64,000 nt of DNA from Manis javanica (lineage: Eukaryota; Chordata; Mammalia; Pholidota; Manidae), in NCBI RefSeq assembly GCF_040802235.1, contig NC_133161.1, positions 108,765,001 through 108,829,000 on the forward strand, read 5' to 3'. A program made the position numbers and the translations under genes. Under the pieces are notes generated by a model. It was given only the letters and a program-made list of their open reading frames with translations, had not been told where the DNA came from and did no database searches. Positions 31,817-43,800 of this stretch are shown here, piece by piece; position 1 is the stretch's first letter; the number at the start of each line of letters is the position of its first letter.

Positions 31817-34800
31817 CGGGGCCTGGGGGCTTCTCGCCTGACCATTTCCATCACCAAACAGGAGCCCAGGGTTACTTTAACAGTAGACGGACGCCCCATC
31901 TCCTTCCTCCTAGATACAGGAGCCACCTTCTCAGTCTTGCGAGAATACCGGGGCCCTACCACGCCAGCCATTACTCCTTTAGTCGGGGTAGGAGATAAAA
32001 AGATTTTCCCATTAAACCCCCCCCCTTTTATGCACAATCCTAGACAATCCCATACCTTTCTCCCACTCCTTCCTGGTTATGCCCCAGTGTCCCATCCCTT
32101 TACTAGAACGAGACATCCTTTCCCTCCTCCATGTTTCCATAACTATATCCACTCCCACAGCCCCCAGTACTCCCTTTCTGATGGCCCTCATAGCCGACGA
32201 CCCCCCTCTACCCAATGAAAGCTCCGGTTCTGCCCTCATACACCCTGTAAATCCCCAAGTTTAGGACATTACAAGCCCCTCTGTGGCCCTATGTCCCCCT
32301 GCCTCTATCAAATTACGTGACCCCTCTCAGTATATATGTCAGGCCCAATACCCCCTAACCACTTCAGCCCTCATAGGCATCAAAACCATCATTCAAGATC
32401 TCTTAAACAAAAATTACCTCAGACCCACTCACTCCCCATTTAATACCCTCATATTAGCTGTTAAAAAAACCAATGGATCTTTCCGCCTTGTCCAAGACCT
32501 TTTGTCTTATCAACATGGCCATTGTCCCTATCCATCCCTTAGTTCCAAATCCATACACCCTTTTATCACAGATCCCTGCCTCGGCATCCCACTTCTCAGT
32601 CCTAGATCTCAAGACGCATTTTTTCTATCCCTCTAGACCCCTCCTCCCAAGATTTTTTCACCTTCACCTGGACGGACCCATGCACCAGACATTCTGAACA
32701 ACTTACTTGGACAGTTTTGCCACAAGGCTTCCGAAATAGTCCCCATATTTTTGGACAATTCCTAGCTCAAGACTTCAAACAGTTTCATCATGACCACCCC
32801 GAGTCCACTTTATTACAATATGTAGATTATCTTCTACTCTGCAGTCCCTCGTGGGGACAGTCTCAACTTGACACTGTGTCTCTACTTAACCTTCTAGCTT
32901 CCAGAGGTTACCGGGTATCCCCTGTCAAAGCTCAAATCTCTTCCCCTTCTGTCACCTTGGATTCCTTCTGTCTCAACAAAGAAAGTCCATTACCTTAGAG
33001 AGAAAACGACTCCTCTCTGACCTGCCCGTTCCCAAAACCAAGACAGAAATCCTTTCCTTTCTATGCATGGCTGGGTATTTTAAAGAGTGGATCCCTAACT
33101 TCTCCCTGTTGACAAGACCCCTATACGACCTCAGCAAGGCCCCCCCTGAAGAACCATTATCATCCTCACCCCGACACTCCTTCATTAAGCTCCGTCAAGC
33201 CCTTGTGGAAGCTCCAGCTCTCCATCTCCCTGATTTGTCAAAACCCTTCTCATTATACATTCATGAGAGGTCCAGTCAAGCTCTAGGAGTCCTAGGCCAA
33301 TATTATGGCCCATCCTTTGCCCCAGTAGCTTATCTCTCCAAGCAATTAGACCCCACAGTTCGGGGATGGGCCCCCTGCCTACGGGCATTAGCTGCTGGAC
33401 AGCTCTTGCAGAAAGAAGCTCATAAACTAACATTCGGAGCGCCCCTTACCATTCTGTCCCCACATCACCTAAAAGATCTCTGAACCTACAAAAGTATACA
33501 GACTCTCCCTCCCTCCAGACTCCTCACCTTACTATCCTCTTTCCTCCAAAATCCAAACATTTCTTTCCTCCCCTGCCAGCCACTGAATCCAGCCACTCTT
33601 CTTCCTCTGCCCTACTCTCCTCATACTCCCTCGCATGATTGCCTAGAAACCCTTCACAACTTCTTTCCGTGCCACTCCACGATCTCCGAAGGAGCCCTCT
33701 CACACTCTGACTTCATCTGGTTTACTGATGGGTCCTCCTTTAAACATGAGGGCACCCACTACTCAGGATATGCAGTATTGTCCTTCGAAGATGTCATTGA
33801 GGCACGAGCCCTACCCCCTGGTACAACCAATCAGCAGGCCAAACTCATTGCAGCCACCAGAGCTTGCACTCTGGCCCAGGACACGTCTCTCACATTGTAC
33901 ACTGACTCCAAGTACGTATTCCACATTCCCTTGTCTCACGTGGCAGTATGGAAAGAACGAGTCCTCCTCACCACAAACGGAAATTCCATAACTAATTCAG
34001 CCTTAATTACTAAACTTCTAGAGGCTTCACAACTCCCACACCGACTAGGCATAGTCCACTGCAAATCACATCAAAAGGATGACTCCCCCATTGCAAGAGG
34101 TAACAACAAATCTGACAGAGTAGCCCAGTCAGTTGCCCTATCAGAAGACACACCAGACAACAATCCATCTGCCCTTGCAGTTTTAGCCTTATCACAAGAC
34201 ACCCTCTGCTCCCTGGACAAAGAGTCTCTCTTCCACTTCTTACATGATCTGTTCCATCCCAGCCCCCAATTCTTGATCTATTTTTTACAATCTTTTTTTC
34301 CTCTCTCTCCTGAAGAGAAAACCCTAGTTAACCAAATCACCTGCAAGTGCACCATCTGCCAACGCACTAACCCTAATACCCCCCTCAAGGTCCGACCCTT
34401 CCCGGCTCATCAAGCAAGGGGTAATGTCCCCGCTGCAGATTGGCAAATAGACTTCACTAACATGCCCCCTGTACGGCCTACCAGATACCTACTCGTGTTA
34501 GTATATACATTTTCAGGATGGGTCGAAGCTTTCCCCATCACTAACAAACGAGCGTCCGCGGTTGCCTCTATCCTCCTCACCCAGATCTTTCCTAGGTTCG
34601 GGATGCCCACTTCCCTCCAATCAGATAACGGCCCTGAGTTCACTGCCCAAATTATCCAGAACCTCTCCAAGTCGCTCTCGCTCCCCTGGCATTTACATTG
34701 TCCTTATCGACCACAAGCTTCAGGAAAAGTAGAAAGAGCCAATAGGACTCTAAAAGACATCCTGACCAAACTATCTCTAGAACTACACCTTGACTGGGTT

Positions 34801-35370
34801 CGCTTACTTCCCTTAGCTCTACTCCGCATTCGAGCCCTCCCAAAGAAACCTTCCTTCTTGTCACCCTTTGAGATCATGTACAGCCGCCCGATTCTACCCC
34901 TGGGGCTCCCTTCCCACAAAGGACCAATTCCTCCCAATATAGCCCTTCCACTACTCTCTCTCCTCCGCACTGAATTGTGGAAATATCAGGATTGGCTCCT
35001 TCCTGATCCATCCGCCTCCCAAAATCCTCCTGTCTTACAGCCCGGCCAACTAGTGTTTTATAAGCCACCAGAGGATCGGCCCTCTCTCACCCTAAAATGG
35101 GAAGGTCCACACCCAGTTATTCTCTGCACCCCCTCGGCCGCCAAGCTCTCACTGCCTGATAACTCTGTCACCCCTTGGATTCATTTCTCCAGGTTGAAAC
35201 CAAATACCCAAGAGCCACCTTCTCTGCACACCCAAGACCCATCAGTCACAATCCAGAGTCCTTCGGATACAGCCCAAGATGCTGTCTATTCTACCGCGCC
35301 TCATCCCTCTGATCCCTTGAAGCTCTGCATCTCCCGTGCACCCCATTTGCCATCCATACCCGAATCATGA
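31817..35370 (+). pseudogene. ERV-Phe copy C pro-pol
   Basis: Protease: SFLLDTGATFSVL near 31900-31935, then a frameshift at a C-run near 32018-32027. RT: LRPTHSPFNT and FRLVQDL are readable, a stop lies at 32262, and further frameshifts near 32505 and 32690. The active site reads YVDY (near 32819-32830), losing the second catalytic Asp. The connection region ends at TGA 33481. From 33778 the frame is open for 530 codons, through the RNase H C-terminal part (YTDSKY) and the whole integrase to 35370. Confidence 0.92.
33778..35370 (+). CDS. ERV-Phe copy C RNase H C-terminus and integrase, open segment
   Basis: 530 codons without a stop. RNase H residues include YTDSKYV and the H-containing VHCKSHQ; the FTDGSS motif lies just upstream of the first Met in the same frame. 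The integrase has a CTIC zinc-binding pair, WQIDFTNMP, SDNGPEF and KVERANRT, consistent with a DDE core, and the C-terminal PGQLVFYKPP region. The stop overlaps the env start (ATGA at 35367-35370). Because the RT upstream is broken, a complete Pol cannot be made here. Confidence 0.88.
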   Translation: MSFEDVIEARALPPGTTNQQAKLIAATRACTLAQDTSLTLYTDSKYVFHIPLSHVAVWKERVLLTTNGNSITNSALITKLLEASQLPHRLGIVHCKSHQKDDSPIARGNNKSDRVAQSVALSEDTPDNNPSALAVLALSQDTLCSLDKESLFHFLHDLFHPSPQFLIYFLQSFFPLSPEEKTLVNQITCKCTICQRTNPNTPLKVRPFPAHQARGNVPAADWQIDFTNMPPVRPTRYLLVLVYTFSGWVEAFPITNKRASAVASILLTQIFPRFGMPTSLQSDNGPEFTAQIIQNLSKSLSLPWHLHCPYRPQASGKVERANRTLKDILTKLSLELHLDWVRLLPLALLRIRALPKKPSFLSPFEIMYSRPILPLGLPSHKGPIPPNIALPLLSLLRTELWKYQDWLLPDPSASQNPPVLQPGQLVFYKPPEDRPSLTLKWEGPHPVILCTPSAAKLSLPDNSVTPWIHFSRLKPNTQEPPSLHTQDPSVTIQSPSDTAQDAVYSTAPHPSDPLKLCISRAPHLPSIPES

Positions 35371-37049
35371 CCTTTTCCTCCTTTACTGCTCTCTCGCTTT
35401 TTTTCCTCATTCCTATTGTCTTCTCCGCCACCCCACCCTCCTTTGTATGGCGATTCAAGGTCAAGCAGACTTACACACAGCATCAAACAAAAGTTACTGC
35501 CCTCATTGCCACACCAGACTGCCCTCTGAAAGGCTGCTCTGAGCCTTTGTACCTCCACTTTCCTCCCTCCACCAAAGTGTTCACTTACAGCTACCTTTAT
35601 TCTCCCTACCTCTGCTTCCTCTATGACCAAAGACAAGCCTATTGCAAGCGATGGCAAGACACCTAAGGGGGATGTCCCTACTGGTCTTGCGCCATTCACT
35701 ACATGGGTGACTTCTAGTACCCACAGTATTACTCCTCCAACCGTTTCATGAAATATCCCAACGGCTCATTCTCCTTATCAATCCCAGATCCCTGGGATGC
35801 TCGATGGGCTGCTGGAGTCACAGCCTCATTTTACTATGGGGCGTCCTCGACCCCCCACGGTACCCTTCATATCTCTCAAGAGTATGTTTCCTCTCGCTCC
35901 CAGATCTCTAAAGTTGCATCAGATATCAGACATTCTGAAAAAGTCATTATCCAAACTCTTGATGGCACCTCTTCATCTTCTTATTCCTCCTACTCTTGGT
36001 TATAGCTCATTCAGGACACCACCATCTTTCTCAACCACACCCTCAACATCGCCAATTGTTTCTTGTGCGCATCACTACAGCGCCCACTGCTGGCCGCCGT
36101 GCCCCTCAATATTTCCAACTACTCTTTCCATGAAGAAGGACAACCCCTCTGCCCCCTGGCAGGCATACCCCTATGGGAACCAGAATATGCAGATAATCTC
36201 ACCATCCACCACTGTGTTGGCCTAACTCCACCCCCCTCCAGTGCACTTCACTGCCTCTCTATCTACACCCCTACTTCCGGCTCTAAGACTTTTACACAAC
36301 TGGGACACTTCTTTTGGTGTAATGGCAGTCTTTTCAACTCACTGCCTCTCAACTCCGATACACCCTGTATTCTCATCACCCTAATCCCACAGCTTACACT
36401 TTACAGCATGGCAGAATTCCTTGAGCTCCAATCTCCCTTGCCCTTGCACACAAAGAGGGCTGCTTTCCTTCCCATCATGGTCAGTATCTCTTTGATCACC
36501 TCAGCCATTGGGGCAGGGTTTTTGGGAGGAGCCTTGGGTCACTCTCTATGGGCAGTTAGAGATCTCGACGCCACACTTGAGGGAGCCCTGACATCCACTG
36601 CCGATTCCCTAGCCTCTCTCCAAAGATAGGTCACTTCACTAGCTAAAGTCACCCTTCCGAACCGGCGGTCCCTAGATCTGCTTACAGCCGAGAAGGGCGG
36701 CACCTGCGTCTTCCTCCGGGAAGAGTGCTGCTATTACATCAACGAATCCGGCATTGTAGAAACTGACATCACCAAACTCACCGACCTTGCCTCCAGTCTC
36801 CACTCTGCTTCCAATTCCAACCCATTCTCTTCAATACTAACAAACCCCCTCCTTACCTGGGTCTGGCCCATTGCAGGCCCCATAATAGTCATTCTTCTCG
36901 TCTGTCTCTTCTTACCCTGTATAATAAAGTTCATCAAATCCCAAGTCAGAAAAATCTCTAATCAAGCTTTCAACCAGCTTTTACTCAGGAACTACCAGCT
37001 TCTGGCCACAGAAGATCCCTCACCCTCACGTGACCTCACCACACGCTGA
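35367..37049 (+). pseudogene. ERV-Phe copy C env
   Basis: ATG at 35367, hydrophobic signal segment, then SU. Stops: TAA at about 35665, TAG near 35717, TAG near 36003, and TAG at about 36627 in the TM ectodomain. SU has a CFLC (CXXC) motif. TM has a TKR site, hydrophobic GAGFLGGALG, C-X6-CC (CVFLREECC), and an IIVILLVCLFLPCII membrane anchor followed by a short tail. Open pieces are 35748-36005 and 36063-36629. The env architecture is gamma-type with covalent SU-TM linkage motifs. Confidence 0.92.
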
Positions 37050-37332
37050 GATGGACCTCTCTCTCCACTGGAAACTGTTCCTGGAAACAATGGCCGCAGA
37101 CGCCTGGCTCCTGACACCCATATCCTCTTGGCACCATTGGAATCAACAGGTCCTCAACCTACAGTTACAGGGAACCTTCATTAATTTCCAAACCTGAAGA
37201 AGTCCACATCTACTCGTCCTTACTGCGGGGAGTCCTATCAACCCTTTCCTCCCAATCCTCAAGCCCTCACTCCCTTCTCTGCCCCTGTTCAGCAGGAAGC
37301 AGCCAGAGAGAAAGCAACGTCCACAAACCCAT

Positions 37333-37350
37333 AGAGGAGAAAGGGGGGAA
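37333..37350 (+). other. ERV-Phe copy C polypurine tract
   Basis: AGAGGAGAAAGGGGGGAA next to the 3' LTR. Confidence 0.92.
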
Positions 37351-37598
37351 TGAAGGGTCCCCACCAGTAAGATGGCAAACTTCCGGCTTCTCTTCGGGGT
37401 CCTCGGTTCCCGCCGGTGCCACCTGAAGCCCAATCACCTCTCGCCCCCTCCCAATCCCAGCACCTAGCCAACAGCCACCAGCCCCATAGAAGTAACACCA
37501 CAATCACCCTATGCCCCTTCCTATATAACCCAGCACCTTTCCCTAATAAAGTGTAATTCTCCGGTGAATTGCTGCTGTGTTTCGCTCCTTTCCTTTCA
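37351..37598 (+). repeat. ERV-Phe copy C 3' LTR
   Basis: 248 bp, TGAAGGG to CTTTCA; partner of 28768-29016. Confidence 0.96.
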
Positions 37599-37674
37599 CT
37601 ACCTTGACTGTTTGTGAAGCTCATTCTTCAGCTTCGTGAACAAGAACCCCGGCATCATGGGTAAAATTGTAATA
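37599..37674 (+). repeat. LTR-E, plus strand, right part
   Basis: Continues 28024-28767 after the copy C insertion: CTACCTTGACTGTTTGTGAA to TTGTAATA. The same sequence is uninterrupted at 38699-38774. Confidence 0.85.
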
Positions 37675-37903
37675 TTTCCAGAATATCTCACCTGGCTTTG
37701 GTGTATCTGCATATCAATAGGTGTTCAGAGGTGGGAAGAAGAAACTGAATGTTCAACTAACTCCGGGCTATTTTTATTTCTGTACATTGCTTTGTTAGAG
37801 ACCAGCAGTATCACATATTTTCTGAAGCAGGTGGTCAAAACAGGATGCTTAAGCCCTCTGAGCACTAAACAAGGAATATAGCTTGCTGAATTTAGGCTGT
37901 GGT
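37675..37903 (+). repeat. ERV-Pro-LTR-like fragment, plus strand
   Basis: From about 37735 the text (GTTCAACTAACTCCGGGCTA, TTGTTAGAGACCAGCAGTAT) matches the ERV-Pro LTR (46347-46831) read on its sense strand, but here on the plus strand, opposite to the adjacent ERV-Pro provirus. The first 60 bp are unassigned. Confidence 0.7.
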
Positions 37904-38774
37904 TGAGACAGGGACCGTGGAATTAGGCAGAGTAAGGTGAGGGCCTCTGGAGAAAAAGCAGAGCAAGATGATTAGTCAGAACAATGTAGCAATGTGCAAA
38001 GAAGTCCCTATTGAAACTCTGTGATAAGCATCACGCAAAGTCAGAGCCACATTAATTTTCTAGGGTAAAGATACCAGACTAGGAATATAGACATCTTCAG
38101 TGAGATCAGTTAAAACTCTAAAGGCCAGCAGCAACTTAGCCTAGAATGTTTGAGTGTTCTGCAGATAAAGAAAAGTGTCTCAGCATAACCTGTGACTTCA
38201 CTGTAAAATTTACCGTAGCCTGCTAAAAGGCCCAGCTTATTTTAACCGTACCTATGTGCTATATTTCCTTCTCTGATCCTAACCAAGTAATCTGCAACCT
38301 AAGAAAAAGACTAATTTAGTAAGGAAGCCCAACTATAAACAGTCCAAGAAGTTAAGAAGTAAGATTCTTAACTTACTTCAGCAAACAGGCAACAACCCAG
38401 CCCACCTTGGGGGCAGGGTAAGCGTTCTTAACTGACATGCTCCCAGAGGGAAACTGCTATCTTGAGAAAGAATCAGAGGCTGAAAATCTCCTCTGTTACT
38501 CATCAAGAATGAGCATTCTGGGACCACTCAAGAAGTCTGCACCTCTAACCCTTTATACCCTCATTCCTGAAAATCCTCAACCGCGCATAAATCCCCTAGA
38601 CAATGAGCCAACAACAGACTCTCTTGTTCCCTCCTGGTGTGAGCTGGGAGCTCTGTCCTCTCACTTTATTTCTAAATAAAAGCCTGTACCTTGCTCTCCT
38701 ACCTTGACTGTTTGTGAAGCTCATTCTTCAGCTTCGTGAACAAGAACCCCGGCATCGTGGGTAAAATTGTAACA
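37904..38774 (+). repeat. LTR-E, plus strand, complete
   Basis: 871-bp LTR from TGAGACAGGGACC to TTGTAACA, with TAAATAAAAGCC near 38673. Flanks GTGGT and TTTTC do not match, so the insertion site has been rearranged. Confidence 0.78.
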
Positions 38775-38844
38775 TTTTCTCAGTAGTTTGTACAGAGAAC
38801 TTTGTGTCCTATTTTTATGTCTGAAACTGCTTCAGCCCCTCACA
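38775..38844 (-). repeat. ERV-Pro 3' LTR stub
   Basis: Minus strand TGTGAGGGGCTGAAGCAG onwards matches the start of the 5' LTR; the remainder is missing beyond the LTR-E junction. Confidence 0.85.
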
Positions 38845-38859
38845 TTCCCCCCTCTCCTT
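38845..38859 (-). other. ERV-Pro polypurine tract
   Basis: Minus strand AAGGAGAGGGGGGAA next to the LTR start. Confidence 0.85.
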
Positions 38860-38915
38860 GTAACAGAGTCAAACCATTGACTCTTCAGTTTTTTTTTTAG
38901 GCTTGGTAACGTTCT

Positions 38916-40800
38916 CTAATGAAAAGTAGCTTTACTGCCGCTAGTCTCTTCTGAATATAACTCATGAGACAATTCATAACACAGGGCCCTACAGCAACTA
39001 CAAGCAGAAGGAGAGCAAGGGGACCTGCAAGGGCTGTCAGGAGGGTTGTTAGCCAAGAGGACCATGGGAACAGGCCCTGATAACAGTTTGCTGTTGCTTC
39101 CCTCTAAACCTCTCTTTCTTTGAGGTTCTGTCTCACCATAGCCAGGTATCGGTATCCCAAATAATGCCTGATTTGTTTGCATAGAAGCAGCAGGTTTCAC
39201 CTAATGCCATGCAAAGTCGCCCTTGTTTCATGAAGAGGAGGTCCAGCCCTCTCCTATTCTGCAAGACTACCTCTGCTAGGGAGTCTACAGCTGACTCTAA
39301 CTGATGGACCGAGCTCTCTAACATCCCTAGATCTTTATCTACTTGTTTATTGAGCACTTTGAAATTGGCATTATTCCCAAAAAAAGAAGCAGTCCCTACT
39401 GCTACTGATCCTGCTATTCTCAGCCCAACTAGGAGGGGCACTAAGATGGGGCTGCTATTTTTGTTCTAAGGGAATATACTAAGCCCATGTGTTCCCTACT
39501 AGCTTCCCCGTTATAGGGTTAAACTTGAGGGAGGATGTGAACCAAAATACAGAGCTCAGGTACCCTTGGTTCCCCTACACCAGCTGTTATTAATTGCTCA
39601 GACAAACAAGGGGTTAATCCGCTGGTACGAGCAAACCACGTGGCAGATGGGCTGACCAGGAAGTTAACTTTCTCACTAGAGGCGAGGGAAGTGTAGTTTA
39701 GAGTAGTTTAACAAAGTTTCTGAAGACTGGGACTTTGGGCTGAATAAGGGGAATGGATGCAAAACCCTGTGCCTTGCACATCTCCCAAGGTAAGCAAGGG
39801 GTGCAATCCCCACGGGCAGAGACCTCTGTCCCTGATCTCATCTAGACTAAAAAGGTGAATGTTTTCTCCTTCCTGTCCCAGGGTTGCATTTGTGGCTAGA
39901 CCAACATAATGAGGTTTGGGATTTAGGCAGAAACAGCAATCATTTGTCAAATTGACAGTGGATTGATTTATAAATTTGTAGACTGACTCTAGCATCTCAA
40001 GTATCTGGTCAGGGGGTCTTGCAGTGGCCATTAACAGGCCGGGGCCAGGAGGTTCTGTTAGGCCAATATTCCCACTTGATGTCTTAGTTGGGGCTTTGGC
40101 ATTGGGGTGGGGAGTTGCAGTGTTTCTCTCATTGGGAGGGGCACCGGATTTAACAAGGGTACCTCCTGGAGGGGGCACACAGGTTTGGAAGCCGGGGTAT
40201 TTGAAATCTTTGGATAGTGAACTCAGTTCCTGGGTCCTGGCCCCTTATATATAGCCGGGGCCGCCAAGTCCTTCCCATCTCCCAATCCTTTCCCACACTA
40301 TAAGGGTCCCTTTTAACTTTTAATTTTTGTGGATTCATCTTCCCAGCTGTATAAAGGTCAGAGAGGCTGTCTTGAGACAAGGAAATACAGGGGTCGTGGT
40401 CTGTCCAGGGGGCTATAGTTTCACATCCCCAACTTGCACAATGATAGTGTCCATTTCTCTGAGAGTGGGCACCCGCATTTCCTGGGCATACATAAAAATC
40501 TCACCTTTGGAATGCTCTTTGAAAGCCTTGTCATTCTTATTCGTAGGATACTTATAAGTGGCTAGTTCTGGCCATAGTTCAAGATCAAATCTAAAAACCA
40601 GGGGTCACTTCCTGTAAAACTAACAATATTCTTTCCCTAGGCTGTATTGATTAAATTCCATGAGTAATTTCCTGGCCAGTGGGGGTGCTGGGTGGCAAGG
40701 CTGGGAGCAGGTAGGGCCTCCAAAAACAATACTAAAACAATACATCTGAGTTTTTGGTTTTCCTTTTGAGTCTTATCCTTAGTGGGTCTTGGTTGGGTGG
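38916..40800 (-). pseudogene. ERV-Pro env
   Basis: A signal-peptide-like segment (CIVLVLFLEALPAPS, near 40730-40775) is followed by SU pieces (40150-40380) and a proline/threonine-rich stretch (39708-40178) with a CCFC motif of CXXC type. TM (39133-39441) has a hydrophobic GSVAVGTASFFG, LQNRRGLDLL and C-X6-CC (CMALGETCC). The membrane-anchor region is disordered by frameshifts near 39000-39130. Multiple breaks; no continuous Env. Confidence 0.85.
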
Positions 40801-40815
40801 CAGCTTCACCACTGT

Positions 40816-43800
40816 TCAAGTGGTGGAGTTTTCCTGCCCCTCTCTGGCCAGCTTCAACTGTGGGTGGTGGATCCTTGCTCTTGCACCAGCAACCTTCACA
40901 GCTGTGGGGGTTGTCAAGATGACCAGGTAAGGTCCTCTCCACCAGGCCCCTAGCACCTCAGTCTTATGCCGTTTTACCCACCCGAGGTCTCCCGGCTGGA
41001 ACAAGTGTGGTTCTGGCAGATTCTTTCCCTGTATCGCAGCCTTCACCAGAGAGTGGATTTGGCCTTTAAGGACTGTAAGGACTGCACAATTTCTTGATTA
41101 GAGGTTTCTGTAGCTTTTTCCAAGCCTACATGAGGGAGGATAGGAGGGGTCGACCAAACAGAATCTCAAAAGGGGTGAGCTTTAAAATATATGGGGTGCA
41201 CCTTACCCAGAGAAGTGCCAATGGGAGGAGCTGTACCCACCCTTCACCAGTTTCCAAAGTTAACTTAGTAAGAGTCTCTTTTAGGGTCCGATTCATCCTT
41301 TCAATCTGGCCCGAACTTTGGGGCCTGTAAGCACAATGAAGTTTCCATGGGACATTCAGGGTGCTAACAACCCCTTGGGTCACTTGTGCCACAAAAGCCA
41401 GTCCGTTATCAGACCCCATAGACAGAGGCAACCCAAACCGAGGGACTATTTCATTTACAAGCTTTTTAACAGTCACTTGGGCTATTTCTGTCTTTGTTGG
41501 GAAAGCCTCTACCCACCCAGAGAAGGTATCCACAAAAACTAACAAATATTTGTACCCATATTGTCCAGGTTTTGTGTCAGTGAAATCCACCTCCCAATGT
41601 TGCCCCAGGGATTCTCCTCTCTCCCTATTACCCTGTACCTGTGTAACCTGTCAGGAGGGATTTACTTGTTGACAGACAATGCAACCTTCCCCTATTTCAT
41701 GGGCCATCCTACTCACCCTGGGACCCAGAAGTCTTTCTGGATCAAGTCTATCATTTTATTTTTACTCAAATGGGTGCTACTGTGTATCTGTTTCAGCAAG
41801 TCCTTTCCCAGCACAGCAGGGAGCATAACTCTCCCATCAGGGTGGATCATCCAGCCTTCACTGTTTTCTTTTGCCCCATACTCTGCAGCAAACTCTAAGT
41901 CCTTTCTGTTATAGTGTGGCTTTTCTTGCAACATGGATGGTGGAAAGGTCATGGTCAATTCTGAGGTTTGTTCCAGGGCCACTTCTCAGGCTGCCAGGTC
42001 AGCTGCACGGTTTCCCCTTGCCTCAGGCGAATTTCCTTTTTGATGTCCTGGACAGTGCATTATGGCCACTCTCTTGGGCCACCAAATTGCCTTCAAGAGT
42101 TTTAAGATCTGGGGCTTGTTTCTGATGTCTTTTCCTTCTGCCGTCAGAAGCACCCTTTCCCGATATATGGCCCTATGCACGTGGGCAGTAGCAAAAGCAT
42201 ACCTGCTGTCAGTATAAATGTTAACAGTCTGTCCCTTTCCCTCTGCCAAGATGTGGGTCAGTGCTACCAATTCAGCTTTCTGCATGGAGGAGTTTCGTGG
42301 GAGAGGTTCTGCCCAGTTTTTTCCAGTGTAACAACTGCAGCCCCTGCATACCATTCCCCATCCTTGGTGAAACTGCTACCATCACAGAAGAGCATCAAGT
42401 CTGGGTGGTCCATGGAACATCAGTCAGGTCTGGTCGCAAGCTCTGAACACTCCACCACTTCCAGGAAGTTGTGGAGGAGTTCATTTTCTGCAGAGTCAGG
42501 TAACATTGCAGCAGGATTCAGGATCTGTTGTTTCTGGAAACGGATGCAGGGGTGGTCAAGGAGCAGAGCCTGGTACTAGGTGATGTGGGCATTTGTCATC
42601 CACCAGTCGGGTGGGCCCTGGAGAAGTGACTCAACAGCATGTGGAGCCACAATGAACAGGTCTTGCCTTAGGGTGAGCTTATCAGCCTCTTTTACCAGGA
42701 GGGCCGTGGCTGCTACTGCTCTTAGGCATGTGGGCCATCTGGCTGCTACTAGGTTGAGCTGTTTTGAGAGATAAGCCACAGGTCTATTCCATGGCCCCAG
42801 CCTTTGAGTCAGGACTCCTTTTGCTATACCCTTTCACTCATCTACAAACAATAAGAAGGGTTTTGTCATGTCTGGGAGAGCTAGGGCTGGGGAAGAGACC
42901 AAGGCTTGTTTCAATGTCTGGAAAGCTCCTTCTTCTACCTCTGTCCACAACAGCAAGCCCTCCTTACCCTTTGTGGCCTCATAGAGGGGTCTGGCTAGCT
43001 CAGTGAACCGTGGGATCCAGAGCCTACAGTATCCAACAGTCCCCCAAAACTCACACAACTTCCGCCGAGTGTCCGGAACAGGTATCTGAAGGACAGCGTT
43101 CACTCTACTACCGGAGAGCAAGTGCTTGCCTTGGTGTGGGACATAACCCAGGTAAGCTACCTCTGACATGCATAGCTGAGCCTTCTTTTCTGACACTCTG
43201 TAACCCAAATCCTTGAGGGTCCTTAATAGATTTTTAGTCCCCTTGTAACAGGCCTGCTCAGACTCTGTGGCCAGAAGGAGGTCATCAACATACTGTAGGA
43301 GTGGCACTTGGGGGTTTTCTGCCTGGAATTCTTTCAGGTCCTTACTTAAAGCTTCATCAAAAAGTGTAGGAGAGTTTTTGAATCCTTGGGGTAATCTCGT
43401 CCACGTGAGCTGACCACTAGACCCAAAGTCTATCAGTCCATTCAAACACAAAGATGGGTTGGGATTTCGGGGCCAACGGGATAGAGAAAAAAAGAATCTT
43501 TTAAGTCCAGAACTGTGTACACTTCTCTCCTTGAAGGCAGGGTGCTTAACAAAGTATAGGGGTTGGGAACAGTAGGGTGGTAACTGTCTCATCTCTGCAG
43601 TTCACTTCTCTCAGGTCTTGAACTGGTTGGTAGTCCCTCATCCCTGGTTTTAGCACAGGGAGTAGAGGTGTATTCCACAGGGAGTGACATGCACCAGGAT
43701 CCCCGCCTCTCTTAGGCGGTGTATGTGAACTTGGATTCCCCACTTTGCTTCTATTGACATGGGATATTGCCTCTGCCTCACTGGGGTGGCTTGGCTGATC

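Larger units (their letters stand above)
28768..37598 (+). mobile_element. ERV-Phe copy C (plus strand, most complete)
   Basis: Complete provirus: 5' LTR 28768-29016, primer site, leader, gag, pro-pol, env, polypurine tract, 3' LTR 37351-37598, flanked by CTACC (28763-28767 and 37599-37603). The LTRs differ at about 9 positions plus one indel by eye. It lacks the tRNA-containing insertion. Each gene is broken by at least one stop or frameshift, so it is defective. Confidence 0.96.
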
